From DIGJ01 sp036658435 (GTDB lineage: Bacteria; Bacillota; Clostridia; Lachnospirales; Lachnospiraceae), in assembly GCA_036658435.1 (NCBI GenBank), contig JAVXEO010000009.1, forward strand, positions 1-48,388: 48,388 bases of DNA, read 5' to 3'. How positions within the stretch are numbered: position 1 is the first letter of the stretch; every line of letters begins with the position of its first letter. Positions 16,329 through 24,447 of the stretch are shown one piece after another. The notes under the pieces are model-generated. The model saw nothing but the letters and a program-made list of their open reading frames with translations. It did no database searches and was not told where the DNA came from. The position numbers were made by a program, and so were the translations under genes.

Positions 16329-17497
16329 TAGTTGGCACCTCCTGTGGACTTTTTCTTTTCCTTACACAATTGGCAGCTCACCAAATGTGTCTCCGTTACT
16401 GCAACCAATTCCGGATATTCCCCTTCGCAGGTATCAATACAAAACTCACAGCGGTTCTTAAAGTAGCAGTGAGAAGGAAGGTTGATTGGGTTTGGTACAT
16501 TACCGGGAATGGAATATAATCTTTCGATTTTTTCATTTAACATCGGTCTGGACTTCATAAGTCCAACGGTATACGGATGGAGAGGATGATGGAAAATATC
16601 ATCTGCCGTTCCCTGCTCCACTACTCTTCCTGCATACATAACCACAACATAATCTGCCATTTCCGCTACAACACCTAAATCATGTGTAATTAACATAATA
16701 GAGGCATTGATTTTATCTTTCAAATCCCGAAGTAAATCAAGAATCTGTGCCTGAATGGTAACATCCAGTGCCGTTGTTGGTTCATCTGCAATAATAAGCT
16801 GTGGATCACAGGAAAGTGCCATTGCGATTACCACTCTCTGACGCATTCCACCTGATAATTCATGAGGATAATTGTCGTAAATGCCTTCTCTTTTAATTCC
16901 TACCAACTCCAGTACTTCCAAGGATCTTTTCTTAACGTCCTTTTTAGACATCTTGGGATTGTGCAACTGAATACACTCACTTAACTGGTTACCAATGGTA
17001 AATACCGGATTCAGTGTAGTCATAGGTTCTTGAAAAATCATAGAAATTTCATTTCCACGAATTTTTTCCATTTCCTTAATGGGAAGTTTGGTTAAGTCCA
17101 CTGTACGGTTGTATTTCTCCTGGTTGTAACGAATACTTCCTCCTGCAATCTGCCCCTGAGGTCCTTGCAATAAGCGCATAACCGAAAGACTGGTTACGGA
17201 TTTTCCGCATCCGGATTCTCCAACCACACCAATGGTTTTTCCTCTTGGAATCTCAAAAGAAACTCCATCCACTGCTTTTACGGTACCGGTATCGGTATAA
17301 AAATAAGTCTTTAAATTATCAAATTCTATAATGTTTTCCGGATTTTTCATGGTAGTAAGATACTCTGCTTCCGGAATTTTTTTATTTTTCATCATTTGGT
17401 TGTATTCTTTATATTTCTGATTGTTAAATTTTTTTATTTTATGCAGCTTCTCTCTTTGTTTCTGAGCTGCTTCTTTATTCTCTGTCAAAGTTCTCAC
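16328..17497 (-). CDS. oppD: oligopeptide/dipeptide ABC transporter ATP-binding protein, OppD type
   Basis: Second ATPase of the peptide importer, 389 residues. Walker A is GVVGESGCGKSVTSLS, the signature is LSGGMRQRVVIAMAL and Walker B is LIIADEPTTALD. The C-terminal Cys cluster is CYFKNRCEFCIDTCEGE. It has an unusual Lys-rich, probably helical N-terminal extension of about 50 residues before the ABC fold. The start is GTG 17497, one base after the oppC stop. A TTG at 17488 is better spaced from AGGTGA and may be the true start, removing three residues. It is the fourth gene of the oppA-B-C-D-F operon. Confidence 0.94.
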   Translation of the reverse strand: MRTLTENKEAAQKQREKLHKIKKFNNQKYKEYNQMMKNKKIPEAEYLTTMKNPENIIEFDNLKTYFYTDTGTVKAVDGVSFEIPRGKTIGVVGESGCGKSVTSLSVMRLLQGPQGQIAGGSIRYNQEKYNRTVDLTKLPIKEMEKIRGNEISMIFQEPMTTLNPVFTIGNQLSECIQLHNPKMSKKDVKKRSLEVLELVGIKREGIYDNYPHELSGGMRQRVVIAMALSCDPQLIIADEPTTALDVTIQAQILDLLRDLKDKINASIMLITHDLGVVAEMADYVVVMYAGRVVEQGTADDIFHHPLHPYTVGLMKSRPMLNEKIERLYSIPGNVPNPINLPSHCYFKNRCEFCIDTCEGEYPELVAVTETHLVSCQLCKEKKKSTGGAN

Positions 17498-18493
17498 CTA
17501 CCTTTTCATTCTTGGATCGAAGGCGTCACGAAGTCCGTCACCAATAAAGTTAAATGCCAATACGGTTAAAAGGATACAAATTCCAGGTGGAAGCCAGATA
17601 TTTAAGTAATTCTTCATGATAACGGAATTTGTTACCGTATCGACCATATTACCCCATGACGCATAAGGCCATGCAATACCTACACCAAGAAAACTCAGAA
17701 CCGATTCTGTAAGGATAACGCCTCCAACGTCCATCGTTGCAATTAAAATAATCATGGGCATAACATTGGGAACTAAATGTTTAAAAATCTTACGGAAGGT
17801 ACTGATTCCCGTTGCCTCTGCTGCCTGCATATATTCCATCTCACGTAAAGACAGAATCTGGCCTCGGACAATTCTGGCAACCCCTGCCCAGTAAATAAGA
17901 CCCATAACTAAAATTATAAAGTAAATCTTCAGCTTTGGAGATATCCCATAGCCTAACATAATGGCAGAAATAATAAGCATAAGTGGAACAAAAGGTATAC
18001 AATAGAAAATCTCCACAATACGCATAATCATCATATCAATAAATCCACCATAGTATCCTGCAATACCGCCTAAAATAATTCCAATTAATAACTCTACTAT
18101 AACAACACCAAAACCTACAATCAAAGAAATTCTGCCACCATACATCAGTCGTGTTAAAACATCACGTCCATCGGCATCGGTTCCCAGCCAGTGAGTAGAA
18201 GAAATGGGTGATTTTACCATTACTCCCATGTAAGCTGCTCCAACATCACCTTCTGTCATACGAACTTCCTTACCCGTATCGTTGTTTATATAAAAGATTT
18301 CATACTCTCCATAGGGGCTGATAAATGGTCCAACTACGCAAAATAGCACAATACACAAAATAATACCCATCCCTAAACATGCTAATTTGTTACGTACAAA
18401 TCGTTTCATGATTAACTGTCCCGGAGTTAAAATAACCTGATTTTTTTCAAATTCATCTTGTTCTAGCTGATTTCTTGTTTTTAAATCTTCCAT
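17498..18493 (-). CDS. oppC: oligopeptide/dipeptide ABC transporter permease, OppC type
   Basis: A 331-residue membrane subunit of the importer. It has one membrane helix near residues 45-65 followed by a periplasmic-side segment, then the five-helix permease domain (about 125-320). The HWLGTDADGRDVLTRLMYGG signature and the ATPase-contact loop EAATGISTFRKIFKHLVPN (EAA motif) are clear. The longest frame would overlap oppB. I place the start at ATG 18493, 19 bases after the oppB stop, with GGAGG 12 bases upstream; the spacing is rather long. Confidence 0.93.
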   Translation of the reverse strand: MEDLKTRNQLEQDEFEKNQVILTPGQLIMKRFVRNKLACLGMGIILCIVLFCVVGPFISPYGEYEIFYINNDTGKEVRMTEGDVGAAYMGVMVKSPISSTHWLGTDADGRDVLTRLMYGGRISLIVGFGVVIVELLIGIILGGIAGYYGGFIDMMIMRIVEIFYCIPFVPLMLIISAIMLGYGISPKLKIYFIILVMGLIYWAGVARIVRGQILSLREMEYMQAAEATGISTFRKIFKHLVPNVMPMIILIATMDVGGVILTESVLSFLGVGIAWPYASWGNMVDTVTNSVIMKNYLNIWLPPGICILLTVLAFNFIGDGLRDAFDPRMKR

Positions 18494-18512
18494 GTCGTCA
18501 ATCCACCTCCCA

Positions 18513-19478
18513 TTAGTATCTAACTCGTGGATCAACCACAGCATAGAGTATATCTGAAACCAACGTGCCAACTAAAGTCATTGCCGCAATAAACAGATTA
18601 AATCCCATCAGATATGGGATATCTCCTTTATATACTGCATCCAATGCAACCTTGCCTAATCCTTGTAAAGCAAACAATCCTTCTGTAATAACCGCACCCG
18701 AAAATAACTGCGGAATCATTCCTCCAACCATGGTAACAATTGGAATCAATGTGTTACGGAATGCGTGTTTTCCTATAACTCTTACTTCTGGCAGACCTTT
18801 CGCTCTTGCTGTACGAACATAATCTGCACTCAGTACTTCCAGCATATTGGTACGAACATAACGTAAAAGACTGCCGACCCCTGTAATTACAAATACGGTA
18901 ATTGGTAATACAAAGTGCTTTGCCATATCCACAAAATGTGCAAAACCTGTAAAGTTTGCCCGGGCAGTTACCATTCCTGAAATTGGAAGAATATCCAGTC
19001 CCATTCCAAATACTCTTTTTAATATTGCTGCAAAGAAAAATGAAGGCAGCGAAATACCAATAATGGCAATTGCTACAATAATATAATCCGTTCTGGAATA
19101 CTGCTTTCTCGCCGCAATAATTCCCAAAGGAATTGCCAGTAAAATTTCTATAAATAATGCTGAAAAAGCCAACACAAAAGTTGGTCCTATAAATGTCTTA
19201 ATAACTTCTACTACTGGTTTCTGGTAAATAAATGATGTGCCTAAATCGCCATGTAAAGCATCCCCAAGCCATCCTACGTATCCCATAATTAATCCTTTAT
19301 CCAGTCCGTAAACTTCTCTCATCCTTTGTTCCATCTCTGGCGTTACATTTTGATTTCCCGCCGTCATATTGGAAACATAGTCTCCCGGTACCATACGGGC
19401 AATACCATAAAGCATTACAGAAACTCCGAATAAAACTAAGAAACTAATTAAAACACGTTTTATTATATACTGTTTCAT
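18513..19478 (-). CDS. oppB: oligopeptide/dipeptide ABC transporter permease, OppB type
   Basis: The 321-residue partner permease has an N-terminal helix (about 9-28), an extracytoplasmic loop with YGLDKGL, and a binding-protein-dependent transport domain (about 95-315). The cytoplasmic ATPase-docking loop TARAKGLPEVRVIGKHAFRN is present. It starts at ATG with GAGGAAA upstream. It is separated from oppA by 70 bases that contain a strong hairpin. Confidence 0.95.
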   Translation of the reverse strand: MKQYIIKRVLISFLVLFGVSVMLYGIARMVPGDYVSNMTAGNQNVTPEMEQRMREVYGLDKGLIMGYVGWLGDALHGDLGTSFIYQKPVVEVIKTFIGPTFVLAFSALFIEILLAIPLGIIAARKQYSRTDYIIVAIAIIGISLPSFFFAAILKRVFGMGLDILPISGMVTARANFTGFAHFVDMAKHFVLPITVFVITGVGSLLRYVRTNMLEVLSADYVRTARAKGLPEVRVIGKHAFRNTLIPIVTMVGGMIPQLFSGAVITEGLFALQGLGKVALDAVYKGDIPYLMGFNLFIAAMTLVGTLVSDILYAVVDPRVRY

Positions 19479-19504
19479 GAGATTTCCTCTTTTCTACATA
19501 ATAT

Positions 19505-19536
19505 AGCCCACCTCTTCATATTGGAAAAGGTGGGCT
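19505..19536 (-). terminator. oppA-oppB intergenic hairpin (partial terminator or mRNA stabiliser)
   Basis: AGCCCACCT (19505-19513) pairs with AGGTGGGCT (19528-19536) around a 14-base loop, directly after the oppA stop. The following minus-strand sequence TATATTATG is not a strong T-tract. Such stems often let the solute-binding protein be made in excess over the membrane subunits (inference from position). Confidence 0.6.
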
Positions 19537-19548
19537 GCCTTCATAAAA

Positions 19549-21558
19549 CTAGTTCATTTCAAGAGTTTCAATCTGTGCTACATAATTCCAATATGTTGTG
19601 GTATTTTCTGGAAGTGTGGAAATATTTACATTGGCTGCATTGTAAATTTCCATATTTTTACGTTGGTATACAGGCATATAAACGGCTGCATCCATTATCA
19701 TATCCAATTCTTCTGCTACTAATTTACATCTTGCATCAAAATCTACGGTCTTCAAAATTTCAGCCTGAATATTATCAATTTTTGTATCATAATAGTGCTG
19801 GTAGTTTGAACCACCCTTGCTGCCAAATATCTGCGTTAAGTCACAATCGGTTGCATTTCCCCATGCCATAACCCACATATCCACTTCTCCACCTTGTACC
19901 TTGGTACTAAGTACGGAGAATTCAACGTCATTAACAATCAGTTCTGCGCCCATTTTTTCCATGTCATTACTCATTTGTGTAAAGATTGGTGTACTTGGAT
20001 GGGTCTTTGCATCTCCAATACAGGCATTGACTACTAACTGTTTTCCATCTTTTACCAATTTTCCATCTTTTTCTTCATATCCTGCTTTTTTGAAGCATTC
20101 CAATGCTTTTGCAGGATCATAACCATAGTATTCCTTTGCATCTCTAGGATATTCTGCCAAAGTTGGTGTCATTGGTCTTTCAATCACCGTTCCTAAATCA
20201 CCATAGTAAGAAGATACCGCAGGTGCACGGTTCATTAAGTACAATAATCCTTTACGAACATTAATATCCGGTATTTTTTCTGCATTAATACCAATATAAC
20301 CATATCCTGGGTTATCTACTAATGATTTTTCTACATTTTCTTCTGCATCAATCTGTGCAATGATTTCAAGAGAAGCCGATGGATCTGTAATATCAACGTC
20401 TCCATTGATTACTAAGTCAACCTTATCTTCTTCGTTTACAACTTGAATCTTAGCATGTGGAGTTTTTGGTTCTCCCTTAAAGTAAGCTGGGTTTGCATCA
20501 AATGATACAATATTATTCTCATAAGATTTGAAGATATAAGGACCACTTCCAATAGGTGTACCATTTAAGGCTTTAATACTGGATAAGTCACCTTTTTTCC
20601 AATCTTTTCCATAATAATGTTCTGGCATCAATGGCTGCCAAGCCGTTAATTTATCTCCGGAAATATTTGGTGAATCAAATAATACCGTACAGGTATAATC
20701 GTCTACTCTTTCGATTCCGGAAATGGTATCTACATCAATTCCATCCTCTAAAGTTCCAAGAACTGCCTGTTTTTTATAGTAAGAAAATACATCATAATTT
20801 GCTGCATATTTTTCATATTCACAATCTGCTAACATTGCTAACATATCTTCCGGCTTTGTAATAGCAGAAGCATCATAGCCTTCATCCTTTAAATAGTCTG
20901 CCCAGCTTCTTCCGTCTCCAACATCTCCCGGAAGTTCTCCACCAAACCAGCCATCACATTTTGTATCTACTAAATAAGCAACGAAATCTTCTTTGGAAAT
21001 GTTTTCCGGTGCATATTTGTCTTCGATTTCTTTAATGATTTTTGTATAATCCGGTGTATCATAATAGTATTCTTTCATACCTACAATATCCAGTGTTGAG
21101 AATGTTGCCATTCCATCATAGGTTGGATCTGACACTACATAATAGTAAAATAATAAATCATCAATGGTAACCGGTTCTCCATCAGAGAAGGTCATATCTT
21201 TGTTTATACTTACTGTGTACTTAACCTGTGTATGTCCGTCCTCTGCTGTAATTTCCTCTGTGTCTACGTGTCCTGCCCAGTCAATCAATTCACCCTTTTC
21301 ATCCAAACGGCAAACACTGGTAAATACCAGGTCGTTGATTTGGTTGTCATAGGCACTCGAGTAAAATAATGGGTTAAACACACCGTCTAAAGACTGGGTA
21401 CCTATAACCATTGTGTCAATGGTGCTGGTAGATGTAGTTTCTGTTTTTGTCTCCCCACCTGTTGCATCTTTTGCGGGCTCTTTTTTGTTCCCCCCGCATG
21501 CAGTCATGGATGTAATTACCATAACCGTTGCTAGCAATAATGCTAAACGTTTTTTCAT
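19549..21558 (-). CDS. oppA: oligopeptide/dipeptide ABC transporter substrate-binding lipoprotein
   Basis: A 669-residue secreted binding protein of the family-5 solute-binding class (SBP_bac_5). The N-terminus MKKRLALLLATVMV...SMTACGG is a lipoprotein signal with the lipobox Cys near residue 21, so it should be anchored on the outer face of the membrane. A Thr/Lys/Glu-rich linker follows. The conserved KDMTFSDGEPVTIDDLLFYY and GTPIGSGPYIFKSYENN motifs identify the fold. It is longer than many OppA proteins because of inserts around residues 150-240. AGGAGG lies 9 bases before the ATG. It is first in its operon. In the roughly 225 bases upstream I saw no fully convincing promoter. The peptide size range cannot be told. 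Confidence 0.94.
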   Translation of the reverse strand: MKKRLALLLATVMVITSMTACGGNKKEPAKDATGGETKTETTSTSTIDTMVIGTQSLDGVFNPLFYSSAYDNQINDLVFTSVCRLDEKGELIDWAGHVDTEEITAEDGHTQVKYTVSINKDMTFSDGEPVTIDDLLFYYYVVSDPTYDGMATFSTLDIVGMKEYYYDTPDYTKIIKEIEDKYAPENISKEDFVAYLVDTKCDGWFGGELPGDVGDGRSWADYLKDEGYDASAITKPEDMLAMLADCEYEKYAANYDVFSYYKKQAVLGTLEDGIDVDTISGIERVDDYTCTVLFDSPNISGDKLTAWQPLMPEHYYGKDWKKGDLSSIKALNGTPIGSGPYIFKSYENNIVSFDANPAYFKGEPKTPHAKIQVVNEEDKVDLVINGDVDITDPSASLEIIAQIDAEENVEKSLVDNPGYGYIGINAEKIPDINVRKGLLYLMNRAPAVSSYYGDLGTVIERPMTPTLAEYPRDAKEYYGYDPAKALECFKKAGYEEKDGKLVKDGKQLVVNACIGDAKTHPSTPIFTQMSNDMEKMGAELIVNDVEFSVLSTKVQGGEVDMWVMAWGNATDCDLTQIFGSKGGSNYQHYYDTKIDNIQAEILKTVDFDARCKLVAEELDMIMDAAVYMPVYQRKNMEIYNAANVNISTLPENTTTYWNYVAQIETLEMN

Positions 21559-21785
21559 TTTTTTTTCCTCCTTTTTTTGCTTTTCCCCAGTCGTTCAAAA
21601 GACAAAAGTTCGTCCTAGACATACACTGGGAATATATCACAAATACAATCATTTTTATTTCTTCAAGTGAAGTAGTTAAAACAATTGCATTTTGCTTCGT
21701 TATCCGATACCTTTTTCCGTATCCTATTCAGTTAATGTTGTATCACTACATCACTTCAGTGCGTTAATTCGGCACATAATACAAC

Positions 21786-21814
21786 AAAAGGACCGTCTTA
21801 TTTTCGGTCCTTTT
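21786..21814 (-). terminator. terminator of glgA
   Basis: AAAAGGACC (21786-21794) pairs with GGTCCTTTT (21806-21814) around an 11-base loop. It lies 29 bases past the glgA stop and ends in TTTTGTTGT on the minus strand. The remaining sequence up to the oppA start (21559-21785) holds only small imperfect palindromes such as CTTCAAGTGAAG near 21661-21672. Confidence 0.8.
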
Positions 21815-21842
21815 GCATTTAATCCACTGTTTGATTCTTTAA

Positions 21843-23285
21843 TTACGGTAATAATCTATCATAAATTGCTTCATACTTTCCGGCTGAATTTCTCCAGGAG
21901 AAATCTTTTGCCATACCGCGATCAATTATCTTATTCCATTCTCTTTTCTTCTTATAGAAAATCTGCTTCGCATATTGAATGGTATTTAACATCTCATGTG
22001 CATTATAATTACTAAAGGAAAATCCGGTTCCTATATTTTCGAATTCATTGTAAGGTTCTACGGTATCTTTTAATCCACCGGTTTCTCTTACAATGGGAAC
22101 CGTTCCATATCGAAGACTCATTAATTGGCTCAATCCACAAGGTTCAAACAAAGATGGCATCAAAAGAGCATCGCATCCTGCATACATCTTGTGTGACATT
22201 TCATTTGAATAGAAAATGTTGGCAGAAACCCGTTCACTATACTTCCATGCGTAGTGCCGGAATAGATGTTCATACTTCTCTTCACCTGTTCCCAGAACAA
22301 CCAACTGGGTATCTTCTGAGCATATTTCTTCAATCACATAATCTATTAAATCAAATCCCTTCTGATCTGTCAAGCGGGAAACGATACCAATCATAAATTT
22401 TTTATCATCTTTTCCAAGCCCAAGCTCTTCTTGTAAGGCTCTTTTGTTTTTTATTTTCTCTTTTCGAAAAGTTTTTCCATTATAATTTTTAGATAAATAG
22501 GAATCGGTTTCCGGATTATATTCTTCATAATCCAGCCCATTTACTATACCATATAGTGAATTGCTTTTTGCATTCATCAAGCCATCCAGACCCTCTCCAT
22601 AAAATGGCATTTTGATTTCTTCTGCATAAGACTCACTCACTGTAGTTACCACATCTGAATAAACAATTCCACCTTTTAAATAGTTGGCATCTCCATATGC
22701 CTCCAACTTATCCGGCGCAAAATAATAGGAACTAAGTCCTGTAATGTCTTTTACCGTCTTCATGTCCCAGATTCCCTGAAACTTAAGATTATGTATGGTC
22801 ATGACAGACTTTATTCCATCAAAAAATTCATTTGCACGAAAACTGTCTTTTAAGTATACGGGAATCAATCCGGTCTGCCAGTCATGGCAATGAACAATGT
22901 CCGGACGAAATCCAATCAAAGGCAATGCCGACAGCACTGCTTTGGAAAAAAATGCAAACTTCTCAATATCTTCATAAATGGAGCCATATGGTTTGGCACC
23001 TGAAAAATAGAACTCATTGTCAATAAAATAATACACAATTCCATCTAATTCCAATTGTACAATTCCTACATACTGGTTTCTCCAAGCTAAATTCATATAG
23101 AAATGCGTACAATATTTCATTTTGCTTTTATATTCCTCTGGTATGGTTATATACTTCGGCAGCATAACACGTACCTCATATTTTTTCTTGTCAAAATACT
23201 TTGGCAAGGAACCAACTACATCTGCCAACCCTCCGGTTTTTATAAAAGGCACCGCTTCGGATGCTACAAACAGTATCTTTTTCAT
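21843..23285 (-). CDS. glgA: glycogen synthase (ADP-glucose, GT5 family)
   Basis: The 480-residue glycosyltransferase extends alpha-1,4-glucan from ADP-glucose. The N-terminal substrate-binding motif KTGGLADVVGSLPK is at residues 17-30. The catalytic His region HCHDWQTGLIPVYL, the MTIHNLKFQG segment and the C-terminal nucleotide-site motif PSLFEPCGLSQLMSLRYG are present. AGGAGG-like GGGAGGA precedes the ATG. It lies just downstream of spo0A but has a promoter-like sequence and its own terminator, so it is probably a separate unit. No other glg gene is in the window. Glycogen-like granulose stores are common in spore-forming clostridia, but a link to Spo0A control is only suggested by position. 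Confidence 0.96.
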   Translation of the reverse strand: MKKILFVASEAVPFIKTGGLADVVGSLPKYFDKKKYEVRVMLPKYITIPEEYKSKMKYCTHFYMNLAWRNQYVGIVQLELDGIVYYFIDNEFYFSGAKPYGSIYEDIEKFAFFSKAVLSALPLIGFRPDIVHCHDWQTGLIPVYLKDSFRANEFFDGIKSVMTIHNLKFQGIWDMKTVKDITGLSSYYFAPDKLEAYGDANYLKGGIVYSDVVTTVSESYAEEIKMPFYGEGLDGLMNAKSNSLYGIVNGLDYEEYNPETDSYLSKNYNGKTFRKEKIKNKRALQEELGLGKDDKKFMIGIVSRLTDQKGFDLIDYVIEEICSEDTQLVVLGTGEEKYEHLFRHYAWKYSERVSANIFYSNEMSHKMYAGCDALLMPSLFEPCGLSQLMSLRYGTVPIVRETGGLKDTVEPYNEFENIGTGFSFSNYNAHEMLNTIQYAKQIFYKKKREWNKIIDRGMAKDFSWRNSAGKYEAIYDRLLP

Positions 23286-23320
23286 GAAATCTTCCTCCCA
23301 CTTATAAATGAATTACACCT

Positions 23321-23349
23321 ATTATACACTAATGTAACAGTTTATGGAA
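23321..23349 (-). promoter_or_regulatory. putative glgA promoter
   Basis: TATAAT (23326-23321), preceded by TG to form TGTATAAT, lies 17 bases after TTCCAT (23349-23344) in the 140-base space between spo0A and glgA. The -10 is good and the -35 is poor. Confidence 0.45.
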
Positions 23350-23425
23350 GAGAAATTTGTTTTCTATGCTTTTTCTATGCTTTTATTACACTTTTTTTTT
23401 TGCAATTCCTTTATTTACAAATATT

Positions 23426-24229
23426 TTATGCTCGTATTTTATATTCCAACCGTATTTTATCTGCGATCAAGGCAACAAATTCAGAATTGGTTGGTTTTCC
23501 TTTTCCGTTACTCACGGTGTATCCAAATAAATCGTCAATGGTATCCATCTTCCCCCTGCTCCATGCAACTTCGATTGCATGGCGAATTGCACGTTCCACA
23601 CGGCTTGGTGTGGTTTTATGCTGCTTTGCAATGGAAGGATACAGTAATTTTGTAATAGAATTCAGCATTTCTCCGTCATTTACTGACATCATAATGGCAT
23701 CTCTCAAATACTGGTATCCCTTAATATGAGCCGGAACTCCTATTTCATGAATAATATTGGTTACATCACTTTCTAAATTATGCTCAACATAATAACTGCT
23801 AACTTTTGCTATACCGGAATCCCTTTTTATCTCGGTAATTTTTTCTTTCTCCACTTTTTTTATTTGTTTGATTCGATTCAGCAGTGTCTGGTTATCAAAT
23901 GGTTTCATCATATAATAATCCGCTCCCAGTGAAAAGGCCCTTTCAGTCACTCCCTCCTGACCGATTGCCGTAATGACAAAAAACGCCGGCACTTTTTCCT
24001 GGCTGTTTTCATACTTAAAATGTTCAAGAACTCCAAGTCCATCTAATTTAGGCATGATTAAGTCCAAAAGAACCACATCCGGCTGTTTTTCATTAATAAC
24101 CTGGATGGCCTCCAGACCATTGTATGCGACTCCAACAACTTCAATTTCCGAATCGTTTTCCATCACGTCCACTAAAAGGCTTACGATTCGTTCATTATCG
24201 TCAACGATTGCAACGTTGATTTTTGACAT
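23426..24229 (-). CDS. spo0A: sporulation master regulator Spo0A
   Basis: This 267-residue response regulator, when phosphorylated, switches cells into sporulation. The receiver domain (about 1-125) has the acidic pair Asp10-Asp11, phosphoacceptor Asp56 in VVLLDLIMPKLDG and the conserved Lys in MMKPFD. The C-terminal Spo0A DNA-binding domain (about 145-265) contains HIKGYQYLRDAIMM, the recognition-helix stretch TPSRVERAIRHAIEVAW and PTNSEFVALIADKIR, all typical. GGAGGGG lies about 7 bases before the ATG. It follows spoIVB, as in nearly all spore formers. It has its own sigma-A-like promoter and a leader of about 155 bases. No sigma-H promoter or exact 0A box was recognised. Confidence 0.98.
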   Translation of the reverse strand: MSKINVAIVDDNERIVSLLVDVMENDSEIEVVGVAYNGLEAIQVINEKQPDVVLLDLIMPKLDGLGVLEHFKYENSQEKVPAFFVITAIGQEGVTERAFSLGADYYMMKPFDNQTLLNRIKQIKKVEKEKITEIKRDSGIAKVSSYYVEHNLESDVTNIIHEIGVPAHIKGYQYLRDAIMMSVNDGEMLNSITKLLYPSIAKQHKTTPSRVERAIRHAIEVAWSRGKMDTIDDLFGYTVSNGKGKPTNSEFVALIADKIRLEYKIRA

Positions 24230-24267
24230 TTCTTTCCCCTCCTATCATTTTTTTACATCATATTACA

Positions 24268-24297
24268 CTATCTTCTATTTGTGCATAGCATCCGCAA
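24268..24297 (-). promoter_or_regulatory. possible short upstream ORF in the spo0A leader
   Basis: Inside the long spo0A leader, GGGAGGG is followed 7 bases later by a TTG that opens nine codons (reading LRMLCTNRR, or MRMLCTNRR if TTG initiates) and a TAG stop. Its coding bases also form a stem (CTATTTG/CAAATAG, 24275-24281 with 24295-24301) that covers the TTG. A second, normal ribosome binding site (GGAGGGG) serves spo0A itself. The layout would permit leader-peptide or structure-based control of translation. It could equally be chance. Confidence 0.25.
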
Positions 24298-24390
24298 ATA
24301 GTTTCCCTCCCTGTGTCTAATTTACCTTTTTTGCAATATTTTTTGTTGCATTTTCTCATTTTGTAATTTGTAAATTATTGCCATGTTCGA

Positions 24391-24419
24391 ATTATAGCTT
24401 TATTTGCAATCTTTTTCAA
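24391..24419 (-). promoter_or_regulatory. sigma-A promoter of spo0A
   Basis: TTGAAA (24419-24414) and TATAAT (24396-24391) are exactly 17 bases apart in the 218-base spoIVB-spo0A spacer. Directly after the -10 comes TTCGAACA, which resembles but does not match the 0A box TTCGACA. Transcription would begin near 24384, leaving a leader of about 155 bases. Confidence 0.7.
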
Positions 24420-24447
24420 TTCTTTTTAGACGCAGAAATTGACAATT

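Noticed and set aside
21559..21785. Promoter or CodY-type site upstream of oppA
   Set aside because: Candidate -10 boxes such as TATATT have no -35 at correct spacing, and no AATTTTCWGAAAATT-like site was seen.
23103..23729. 208-codon plus-strand ORF across glgA and spo0A
   Set aside because: It is antisense to two conserved genes and has no recognisable domain.
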